A stretch of DNA of 64,000 nt from the NCBI GenBank assembly GCA_035485275.1, contig DATHOE010000014.1, forward strand, positions 1 through 64,000, given 5' to 3'. The position numbers and the translations under genes are program-made. Of the stretch, positions 16,445 through 23,139 are shown one piece after another. The stretch's first letter is position 1. Every line of letters begins with the position of its first letter. The stretch is from DAIDJD01 sp035485275. GTDB lineage: Bacteria; Oederibacteriota; JAJYGY01; DAIDJD01. The notes beneath the pieces are model-generated. The model searched no databases and was not told the DNA's origin. It saw nothing but the letters and a program-made list of their open reading frames with translations.

Positions 16445-17559
16445 GACATCGCCTAGGGCTACTGGTCATCCTTTGTTTTTTGGCGACAGGCAAGCTCCGG
16501 CCTGGCACGGCAATCACGCCCGGCCCCACGGCGTCGGCCCAGCCTTCCGGGCCGACGATGACGGCACGGCCTTTGGTCCTCTCCCCTGAGGTGTCCGAGG
16601 CCGTGGTGGTCCCGGTCGCCGGCCCCCCGTCCAACAAGAGGCCGGGGACCATGCTCTTTTTTAACTATGATCTTTACGAGAACCGGGAAAGCGACTGGCA
16701 CGAAAACGACGTTGTGATCGCCTCGGACCACGGGGAATCGCGCATCCAGTTCCTGATGTCCCTGAAGTACGAGCTGCTCCAATACTCGCCCGATTTTTGG
16801 AACAGCCGCTGGGCCTACTACCCCCAGGGCCTGAACCTGGCCTACGACGGGCTGTACGACTTTTACTGGTTTTCCAGGGCCTCCTCGCCGGTGGTGTCGA
16901 GGACCCAGAATCCCGGGATTTTCCTCCATTTCCTGCCCAGGAAAAACATCCGCTTCTTCAACGCCGATTTTTTGGACGCGGGCTGGTTCCACGAATCCAA
17001 CGGGCAGACGACCACCAACATCGCCCAATACAACGCCCTGTACGCCACCGAAGGCGATCACGCCCAGGACAGCGTGCACCGGGGCTGGGACTACTGGTAC
17101 CTGGGGTCCAAATTCACCTATCTGCCCTTTGACGACCTGGAAGTCCGCAGCGCCCAGGCCATCACCAAGGCGCATCAATTGTTCACCTTCCTCCCTTCCT
17201 TCCGTTTCTACGACGGACACCAGGGGGTCGCCGGCGCGGTCAGCGAGAACGTCTTCTGGAAGCCGGTGGGCTTCCAGCCTTACATCTATGACTACGACGG
17301 CATCAGGGCCGCCTTCACTTGGGAGACGATATTCCCTGACGCCACCTTCATGCATTTCCACTATGTCGCCCTGGGGGCGGAATTCAGGACCGGCTACAAT
17401 GCCGGCTTTTTCGCAGCCAATTGGTCGAAGAAATTCACGCTCACCTTCAAGACCGGCTATTTCCCCTGGTATGTGTACTACTCCAACGGCTATGGCCCCT
17501 ATATCTCCGATTATTCGACCTGGAGCCAGGGCTGGGGCATGGGCATCCGTTTGTGGTGA
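16441..17559 (+). CDS. Outer-membrane phospholipase A1 (PldA)-like protein
   Basis: 372 residues: a signal peptide, a Pro-rich linker (to about 65) and a beta-barrel domain ending in Trp. DAGWFHESNGQ followed by RGWDYWYLG matches the OMPLA active-site region, where the His and Ser of HxSNG are catalytic. The Asn that follows in OMPLA (SWNR) is Asp here, so activity is uncertain. The start appears to be TTG 16441 overlapping the previous stop. Third gene of the DUF3494 operon. Confidence 0.68.
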   Translation: MRHRLGLLVILCFLATGKLRPGTAITPGPTASAQPSGPTMTARPLVLSPEVSEAVVVPVAGPPSNKRPGTMLFFNYDLYENRESDWHENDVVIASDHGESRIQFLMSLKYELLQYSPDFWNSRWAYYPQGLNLAYDGLYDFYWFSRASSPVVSRTQNPGIFLHFLPRKNIRFFNADFLDAGWFHESNGQTTTNIAQYNALYATEGDHAQDSVHRGWDYWYLGSKFTYLPFDDLEVRSAQAITKAHQLFTFLPSFRFYDGHQGVAGAVSENVFWKPVGFQPYIYDYDGIRAAFTWETIFPDATFMHFHYVALGAEFRTGYNAGFFAANWSKKFTLTFKTGYFPWYVYYSNGYGPYISDYSTWSQGWGMGIRLW

Positions 17560-17683
17560 GGGTCCTGTGCCGGGAATATCCGACCCTGTTCTGGCATTGA
17601 TTGAAGGGTGGATCGCCGCCATCGGGCCGCGAAGCCGGCAAGACGTCCCGCGTTTCACGACGAGTAATCCTTGAGGGGTGGAT

Positions 17684-18763
17684 ATGGAAACCGACAAGAG
17701 CGCCGTTTTGAATGCCACGATGAAGGCCCTGGTCTACCACGGGCCGGGCCATAAAGCCTGGGAGGACAAGCCCAGGCCGTCGCTGCAGGAGGCCACGGAC
17801 GCGATCGTCAGGATCACCACCTCCACGATCTGCGGCAGCGACCTCCACATCCTCAAAGGCGACCTGCCCGAGGTCAGCGACGGCCGCATTTTGGGCCACG
17901 AAGGCGTGGGGATCGTCGAGGAATGCGGCCAGGGCGTGACCAATTTCCATAAGGGCGACCGGGTCCTCATTTCCTGCATCACCTCCTGCGGAAAATGCCC
18001 CCCCTGCAGGAAGATGCAGTATTCCCATTGCGCCAACGGGGGCTGGATCCTGGGGCACCTCATCGACGGCACCCAGGCTGAATTCGTGCGCATCCCCCAC
18101 GCCGACAACAGCCTATACGCCGTGCCTGCGGGCGCCGACGAGGAGGCCCTGGTCATGCTCAGCGACATCTTGCCCACGAGTTTTGAGTGCGGGGTCCTCA
18201 AGGGGAATGTGCAGCCCGGGGACCGCATCGCCGTGGTAGGAGCCGGCCCGGTGGGCCTGGCGGCGGTCCTCACGTCCCAATTCTACAGCCCGGCAGAGAT
18301 CATCGTCGTCGACACGGACGACAGCCGCCTGGAGACGGCCCTGGCTTTCGGGGCCACCCAGGTGATCAACAACAAGGCCGGGGGCGCGGCGGAGAAGATC
18401 CTCGCCCTGACCCATGGCGACGGCGTGGATGTGGCCATCGAGGCCGTCGGCGTCCCGGCGACCTTGGAACTCTGCCAGGCCGTCATCGCGGTCGGCGGCC
18501 ACATCGCCAACATCGGAGTCCACGGCTCCCCGGTCACCCTCCATATGGAGAAGCTTTGGGACCGCAACATCACCCTGACCACCCGCCTGGTGGACACCTC
18601 CACGATCCCCATCCTGTTGAAGGCGCTCCTTATGGGCCGGCTGGACGCCAGAAAGCTGAGCCGGCACCGTTTCGGCATGGCCGAGGTGGTCAAAGCCTAC
18701 GAGGTCTTCGGCAACGCCGCCAAGGAACGCGCCTTGAAGGTGATCCTGAAAAACGCGGCCTGA
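17684..18763 (+). CDS. Zinc-dependent alcohol dehydrogenase (MDR family)
   Basis: About 359 residues. The catalytic zinc region CGSD plus GHEGVGIVEE is intact, the structural zinc motif is CGKCPPCRKMQYSHC, and the NAD(P) Rossmann motif is VVGAGPVGLAA. It oxidises or reduces an alcohol/aldehyde pair; the substrate is not deducible. ATG 17684 follows GAGGGG; an internal ATG at 17720 matches the family N-terminus (MKALVYHGPG) but has no ribosome site. It is followed by the sigma-2-only gene after 45 bases. Confidence 0.9.
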   Translation: METDKSAVLNATMKALVYHGPGHKAWEDKPRPSLQEATDAIVRITTSTICGSDLHILKGDLPEVSDGRILGHEGVGIVEECGQGVTNFHKGDRVLISCITSCGKCPPCRKMQYSHCANGGWILGHLIDGTQAEFVRIPHADNSLYAVPAGADEEALVMLSDILPTSFECGVLKGNVQPGDRIAVVGAGPVGLAAVLTSQFYSPAEIIVVDTDDSRLETALAFGATQVINNKAGGAAEKILALTHGDGVDVAIEAVGVPATLELCQAVIAVGGHIANIGVHGSPVTLHMEKLWDRNITLTTRLVDTSTIPILLKALLMGRLDARKLSRHRFGMAEVVKAYEVFGNAAKERALKVILKNAA

Positions 18764-18808
18764 ATGCCGGCGCCCGTCGGGCGTGGACGGCTCCCGCGTG
18801 CAGACTGC

Positions 18809-19132
18809 ATGGGACCTATGCTTAAAGAACAGGAGTTGTTGCGGCGGGTGGTGGCCGGCGACCCCAGGGCGGAGGCGGAGTTCGTCGCCCTGTTCCGGCC
18901 AAGGTTGCTCAGGACCAGCGCGTACCTTTTGGGGGACGCGGGCCCCGCGGCGGAAGAAGTCGTCGAGGAGACCTTCCGTTTCGCGCTGCCGAGGCTTGAG
19001 CTGGCCTCCAATATTCGTCTTTACGACTGGCTTCGCCAGAATTGCCTGCGGCTGTGCTATGTCCGTCTCCGGATCCAGAGCGGGATCGCGGCGGGCCAGG
19101 AACTTGAGGACGGCGACCCCGAACCGAAGTGA
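18809..19132 (+). CDS. Sigma-70 region-2-only protein (lacks region 4)
   Basis: 107 residues that align with the first half of the sigma factor at 31836: shared stretches include RPRLLRTS-x-YLLG against QPRLLRTSMYFLG and WLRQ-x-CLRLCY. The sequence ends before any region 4, so promoter -35 recognition is missing. It could be a broken sigma gene, or a mimic that competes for an anti-sigma factor or core polymerase. The stop overlaps GTG 19129 of the next frame, so it sits tightly before a receiver-like gene. ATG 18809 or 18818 are the candidate starts. Confidence 0.7.
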   Translation: MGPMLKEQELLRRVVAGDPRAEAEFVALFRPRLLRTSAYLLGDAGPAAEEVVEETFRFALPRLELASNIRLYDWLRQNCLRLCYVRLRIQSGIAAGQELEDGDPEPK

Positions 19133-19155
19133 CGCCGAAAAAAACGGAGAACAGC

Positions 19156-19599
19156 ATGCAAACGGACGGATGGAACAGCGACCACCACCGGCAGGCCGCG
19201 CCGGTCCTGGCCGAGAAAAACCGGGTTTTCACGATCTTGGTGGTCGAAGGGAGCCTCTCCTTCGAGGGCTTCGTCGGGGAATTTTTCAAAGCCGGGGGCC
19301 ACTACATCCTGAGGGCCGCCTCCCGCGAGGACGCGCTGGCCCAAACCCGCGAGCACAAGCCCGACCTCATATTGCTCGACAACGAGATGAAGGACGCCCT
19401 TGGCCTGGTGCTGCTGCCGGAACTGCTGCTTGAACACGCCAGCGCCGCGGTGGTGGTGATGGCGGGGCATCCCAGCGTTGACGAGGCGGTCGAGGCCATG
19501 AAACTCGGCGCAGTGGAATACCTTGAGCGGCCACTTGACCCGGAAAAGCTGAGGCGGGCGATAGAGACCCAGAAAGCGCTGTTCAAGCGCCAGCCTTAG
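19156..19599 (+). CDS. Receiver-like protein A (partly degenerate response regulator)
   Basis: 147 residues with a single receiver fold after a 30-residue leader. The phospho-acceptor Asp is present (DLILLDNEM), but the acidic pair is reduced to EG (ILVVEGS) and the conserved Lys is Arg (LERPLD). It is a paralogue of the proteins at 20745 and 33050, which share the C-terminal PLDPEKLRRAI-type ending. ATG 19156 with GGAG upstream is chosen over GTG 19129. Placement right after a sigma-like gene suggests control of a sigma factor. Confidence 0.75.
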   Translation: MQTDGWNSDHHRQAAPVLAEKNRVFTILVVEGSLSFEGFVGEFFKAGGHYILRAASREDALAQTREHKPDLILLDNEMKDALGLVLLPELLLEHASAAVVVMAGHPSVDEAVEAMKLGAVEYLERPLDPEKLRRAIETQKALFKRQP

Positions 19600-19628
19600 G
19601 CCCCGGTGCGGCCCTTCCACCCGCCCCA

Positions 19629-19646
19629 CCCGGGACCAATCCCGGG
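19629..19646 (+). terminator. GC hairpin without T tract
   Basis: CCCGGGA, loop CCAA, TCCCGGG, directly upstream of promoter site 4. It could stop read-through or bracket the promoter. Confidence 0.35.
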
Positions 19647-19653
19647 CCGTGAC

Positions 19654-19682
19654 GGAATAAATCGGCCTTTTGCCGCCTTTAT
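19654..19682 (+). promoter_or_regulatory. GGAATAAA-N13 promoter, site 4
   Basis: GGAATAAA at 19654-19661, 13 bases, GCCTTTAT at 19675-19682, about 75 bases before the lipoprotein gene. One of the best matches in the set. Confidence 0.75.
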
Positions 19683-19755
19683 CTAGTGGGCGGACCCACA
19701 GGACCAAGCCCGGCCTTCGCGCAGGCGGAGGAACCCCCCCTTACAGGATGGCGTC

Positions 19756-20301
19756 ATGAAGTTCTCCAAAAAATCCCTGGTGTGCCTGTTTCCTATGGCC
19801 GGTCTGGTGGCGGGATGCAGCGGCATCGGCACCTCCATGACAAGGATGGACCGCATGGGCAAGAACCGCGGCTACGAGATGGCGGCCGGGGAGCGTACCG
19901 TCCAGCAGGCCGCGGTCGCGGTTTTGACGGCCCGCGGATACGACGTGAGCATCAAGCCCGATCCCGAGAGCGGCGCCGAGGGCGCCGGATTGATCGTCAT
20001 CGGGGAGCGCAAAACCCAGTACAGCGGCGCCGCCCTGCAGGGCTCGATGGCGGACGTGCCCACCCAGATGACCACCCGGGACCTGGTGGACGTATACCTT
20101 TCTAAAAAATGGCAGATGGACAACGACCTCGCGGCCCCGAACACGACCCTGGTTGACATCGTGGGCGGCAGCTACCTGAGCAAGGCGCCCAGCGTGGACG
20201 AGAACGAGACGCCTTTGACCGACGCCCAGATCTCGCTGCTGCGCGACGACATCGAGCGCCACGCAGTGGCCATCCAGGCCGACAAGGCCGCGGCCGAATA
20301 A
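19756..20301 (+). CDS. Lipoprotein of unknown function
   Basis: 181 residues with a lipoprotein signal ending at the lipobox LVAGC. The mature part is a mixed alpha/beta domain of about 150 residues that I cannot assign (AVAVLTARGYDVSIKPDPES; GLIVIGERKTQYSG). The sequence looks periplasmic. First gene after promoter site 4, followed by a DUF948 protein, receiver-like protein B and an acidic protein in the same direction. Confidence 0.75.
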   Translation: MKFSKKSLVCLFPMAGLVAGCSGIGTSMTRMDRMGKNRGYEMAAGERTVQQAAVAVLTARGYDVSIKPDPESGAEGAGLIVIGERKTQYSGAALQGSMADVPTQMTTRDLVDVYLSKKWQMDNDLAAPNTTLVDIVGGSYLSKAPSVDENETPLTDAQISLLRDDIERHAVAIQADKAAAE

Positions 20302-20337
20302 GGGTCGGGCGCCGGGCATCCCCTGCAAGGAGTAAAC

Positions 20338-20685
20338 GTGGCATCGGAACTGTTCATGATCTCCATCTCGGTCACGCTCCTGGTGCTGTGCGCCATCCTG
20401 GTCGCGCAACTTGCCGCCATCGGCAGGAGCCTGGCGGCGCTGGCGGAACTTCTGCGGGATCTCCGCAGGGAAACCGCGCCGATGATCGGCGACCTGCGCA
20501 CCATCAGCCGGCACGCGGTGTACCTGTCCGAGAGCCTGCGAACGGGGCTGGACGGCGTGGGCCGCATGGGCAAGGCCGTCGGCAACATCGGCGACGACCT
20601 CGAAGAAGGGCGCAAGTCCTTCCAGGGCGGGCTGAAGCTTTTGGGGACGCTGTTCGGACCCTGGCTGGCTAAATTAAAAAGCTGA
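20338..20685 (+). CDS. DUF948/YtxG-like membrane-anchored protein
   Basis: 115 residues: one N-terminal membrane helix (SISVTLLVLCAILVAQLAA), then an amphipathic helical region typical of DUF948 proteins. GTG 20338 follows AAGGAG. In Bacillus, YtxG (DUF948) is encoded beside YtxH and belongs to the general stress regulon; here a YtxH-like gene lies 2 kb downstream, so the pairing may be conserved. Confidence 0.7.
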   Translation: MASELFMISISVTLLVLCAILVAQLAAIGRSLAALAELLRDLRRETAPMIGDLRTISRHAVYLSESLRTGLDGVGRMGKAVGNIGDDLEEGRKSFQGGLKLLGTLFGPWLAKLKS

Positions 20686-20744
20686 GGTCCTTTATCCCCG
20701 GCGCCGCGACGGGATCCGAAATCGCGCCGGAGGGAAGAGTTTTG

Positions 20745-21164
20745 ATGACGAGCAGATACGCATGGAGCCCCTCCCCGGCTTCCAAAAACCCCCTGTTCAC
20801 GATCCTGGTCGCCGACGGCGACCTCGCTTTCGACGGCGTCCTCGACGCTTTCATCCGCAACAAGGGGCATTTCGTCCTCAGGGCGAGGTCCGCGGCTGAA
20901 GCCGTCGCCAAGACGCGCGAGTTCCAGCCCCACGTGATCCTGCTGAACTGCGAACTGGAAGGCGCCACCTGCCTGGAACTGCTGCCGGAACTCATGCGCG
21001 CGGACGTCGGCGCGGCCCTGGTCTTGATGGCCCGCCGGCCTAGGATCTCCGAGGCGGTGGAGGCCATGCGGCTCGGAGCGGCGGATTATCTGGAGATGCC
21101 CCTGGATCCGGAAAAGCTCAGGCGCGCTATCGCCCACCAAATGACGGTGGTCAGTCTCGGCTGA
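20745..21164 (+). CDS. Receiver-like protein B (phospho-acceptor Asp replaced by Asn)
   Basis: 139 residues. It has the receiver fold of its paralogues, but the phospho-acceptor position reads ILLNCELEG (Asn) and the conserved Lys is Met (LEMPLD). One acidic pocket residue survives (VADGD). Phosphorylation is therefore unlikely and the protein probably works by constitutive binding. ATG 20745 follows GGAGGGAAG. Confidence 0.75.
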   Translation: MTSRYAWSPSPASKNPLFTILVADGDLAFDGVLDAFIRNKGHFVLRARSAAEAVAKTREFQPHVILLNCELEGATCLELLPELMRADVGAALVLMARRPRISEAVEAMRLGAADYLEMPLDPEKLRRAIAHQMTVVSLG

Positions 21165-21204
21165 GGGATCCGCGCAGCCTTTGAACACAGGGCGGGAGGA
21201 CGGC

Positions 21205-21486
21205 ATGGCGGGAAGGAACGCAAGGGGGCGCCCGGATCCGGACGCCGAGGAGCCCTCCGAGGCTCCGCAAGGCGTCGAGTTCGTGGACCTGGAGAAGCTG
21301 GAGCCCGACGACGACGCCTCGGAGCTGTCCGGCCGTGAGAGCGAGGAGCCCGGGCGGGATTCCCCGGGGGACGACGCCGTGCTGGACCAGGAGGAACTGT
21401 ATCTGGGTATCTCCAGCGAAAGCATGCCCAGCAGCAGGATCAAAGGTCCCCTTGGGACCGAAAAAGAAAGTTCCGCGCGCGATTGA
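21205..21486 (+). CDS. Small acidic disordered protein
   Basis: 93 residues, rich in Asp, Glu, Gly and Ser, with no membrane segment or recognisable motif. The central part (FVDLEKLEPDDDASEL) could form a short helix. GGGAGG precedes ATG 21205. It might be a binding partner of the preceding receiver-like protein, but that is only from position. Confidence 0.55.
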   Translation: MAGRNARGRPDPDAEEPSEAPQGVEFVDLEKLEPDDDASELSGRESEEPGRDSPGDDAVLDQEELYLGISSESMPSSRIKGPLGTEKESSARD

Positions 21487-21556
21487 ACACCGCCAGGTCA
21501 GTCCCCCCTGGACGTCCGGGAGGGGACCGTGGCGCTACCCAAGCATGGAGTGCACC

Positions 21557-21898
21557 GTGAAATCAAAGCTGAAGAAGTTCTTGCTCGTCGCCTGCGTCGT
21601 GGGAACTCCCGGACTGTGTTTCGCCGGCTTCGGCGGCAACGCCTGGGATGGCCTGCGTTCGGCGTTTTCCAGTCTGGCCTCGGAGGCCTCCTGCGGGACG
21701 GCAGGCGCGGCCACGCTGGCCCAGATGGATAGCCCGGTTTCCGCCCTGCGGGCCGACGGGCCCGGCGGTGAGATCGTGCTCGAAGACCGCGGGCCCCGCC
21801 ACTGGCACCGCCATGACGGCTACGGCTACGGATACGGCATCGGAGCGGTGGTCCTGGTGGCGGTCCTCGTGACCGTGCTGGTTCTCGTGCTGCTTTAA
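21557..21898 (+). CDS. Secreted protein with His/Tyr/Gly-rich linker and C-terminal membrane helix
   Basis: 113 residues: signal peptide (KSKLKKFLLVACVVG to CFA), a 60-residue polar region with one Cys, a HWHRHDGYGYGYG segment and a final 17-residue Val/Leu helix ending at the stop. The His cluster could bind metal. GTG 21557 is preferred over ATG 21545 for spacing from GGAG. No family recognised. Confidence 0.6.
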   Translation: MKSKLKKFLLVACVVGTPGLCFAGFGGNAWDGLRSAFSSLASEASCGTAGAATLAQMDSPVSALRADGPGGEIVLEDRGPRHWHRHDGYGYGYGIGAVVLVAVLVTVLVLVLL

Positions 21899-21927
21899 GG
21901 CCCTGGGCCCCCGATTCCCGGGGCCTG

Positions 21928-21955
21928 GGAATAAAGCCCCCGGCCCCGGCATTTA
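21928..21955 (+). promoter_or_regulatory. GGAATAAA-N13 promoter, site 5
   Basis: GGAATAAA at 21928-21935, 13 bases, GCATTTA at 21949-21955. The first box lies in the 3' side of a GGGCCCC/GGGGCC hairpin (21905-21925), perhaps the terminator of the preceding gene. Confidence 0.75.
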
Positions 21956-22005
21956 GGGCAGCCCGCAAATCGCAGTGGTCGGGTACTTTCTTCGATGGAG
22001 GATTC

Positions 22006-22650
22006 ATGCAGAACGGACGTGTGAGAACGGCGGCCTTCGCGGCCTTAGGCGTGCTCTGCCTGGGCGCGGGTACGGCCCGCGCCGGGGTGCGGCGGGACGT
22101 GGACGAGATCAAGCATGCCCTGGGCTGGGACACCTTGACCATGACCACCATCAACGAGGACAAGGCGGGACGCCCGACGCTGGAGCGTGACGGAAATCTC
22201 GTCAACCGTGTCGAACGCAGGACCGACTATTTTGCCAACGGCAAGAAGTCCGAGCAGACCGTCGAAGTGACCAGCAAGCACTCGAAGAAGACCCTGTTCA
22301 CGGAAAAGAGCGTCTGGAGCGAGGACGGCGCCCCGGTCGGCGTCACGATCGAGGACGACGCGTTCAACGGCGACGGAAGGCAGATGGCCGGCAGGATCGA
22401 CGACCAGCAATACTCGGTCGGGCGCCTGACCCACGAGGTCACCAAGGAATATTCGGCGGGAACGGGACAATGGGGGGACACTTCGCGGCGGACCGTCAGC
22501 TACTTCGACGACGGCGACATGAAGGTGCGCCTGACGGAATTCCCCGCGTCCGACGAAAAGACCCGGGAGACCTGGGGCGCCAAGGACGGTGTCCTGGGAC
22601 GCGACAAATCCACGGAGACCTGGAACTCATCCCGGGGCGCCTGGAACTAG
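22006..22650 (+). CDS. Exported protein of unknown function
   Basis: 214 residues with a signal peptide ending ARA. The mature protein is polar and beta-rich with repeated Tyr/Phe-x-Asp/Asn-G-containing turns (DYFANGKKSE, SYFDDGDMKV), reminiscent of MORN-like or toxin-antitoxin immunity repeats but not diagnostic. It follows promoter site 5 by about 50 bases and precedes the YtxH-like gene. Confidence 0.68.
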   Translation: MQNGRVRTAAFAALGVLCLGAGTARAGVRRDVDEIKHALGWDTLTMTTINEDKAGRPTLERDGNLVNRVERRTDYFANGKKSEQTVEVTSKHSKKTLFTEKSVWSEDGAPVGVTIEDDAFNGDGRQMAGRIDDQQYSVGRLTHEVTKEYSAGTGQWGDTSRRTVSYFDDGDMKVRLTEFPASDEKTRETWGAKDGVLGRDKSTETWNSSRGAWN

Positions 22651-22678
22651 CACCCATACGCAAGAAGGAGCGCACACC

Positions 22679-23035
22679 ATGGAATCAGGCAAGGTGTCGG
22701 TAGGAACGGTTCTTTTGGCCCTGCTGGGAGGGGCCGTGGTTGGGGCCGCGGCGGCCCTCTTGTACGCCCCCCAATCGGGGCGCCGCACCCGGCAGCGGCT
22801 GCGGGAATTCGGCGGGGACGCCGGGGATTGCGCCCGGGATCTCCTGAGCAAGACCGAAGAGTACCTCGAAGAGGCCAGGCAGAAGACCGAGCGCTGCCTG
22901 GAGGACGCCATGAACAAGACCGAGCAGTGCCTGGAGGACGCTAGGTCGAAGGGCGAGGAATGGCTGCACAAGGGCCATGGATGCGCCGTGGAGAAGCGGC
23001 AGCAGGCCGCGGAAGCGGCGCAAGCTTCGCGCTAA
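22679..23035 (+). CDS. YtxH-like protein
   Basis: 118 residues: an N-terminal Gly/Ala-rich membrane helix (VLLALLGGAVVGAAAALLYAP), the YtxH-type Pro-x-SG-x-x-TR turn (APQSGRRTRQRLREF), then long charged helices with three related copies of a KTE-x-CLEDA unit. YtxH proteins are membrane-tethered stress proteins. AAGGAG precedes ATG 22679. It probably shares the transcript from promoter site 5. Confidence 0.8.
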   Translation: MESGKVSVGTVLLALLGGAVVGAAAALLYAPQSGRRTRQRLREFGGDAGDCARDLLSKTEEYLEEARQKTERCLEDAMNKTEQCLEDARSKGEEWLHKGHGCAVEKRQQAAEAAQASR

Positions 23036-23049
23036 AAGAAGTCCCTAAG

Positions 23050-23082
23050 CCTAAGCCCGGGGGGAAGCCCTCCGGGCTTAGG
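23050..23082 (+). terminator. Strong 11-bp hairpin between ytxH-like gene and ndvB
   Basis: CCTAAGCCCGG (23050-23060) pairs perfectly with CCGGGCTTAGG (23072-23082). There is no T tract, so it is either a weak terminator or an mRNA-stabilising structure; it also covers the region just before the ndvB start. Confidence 0.4.
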
Positions 23083-23139
23083 CCTATGTATGGAAGCCTT
23101 CACCGCAAGCCACCCAAGGGAGGCGCCAAGACGAAGACG

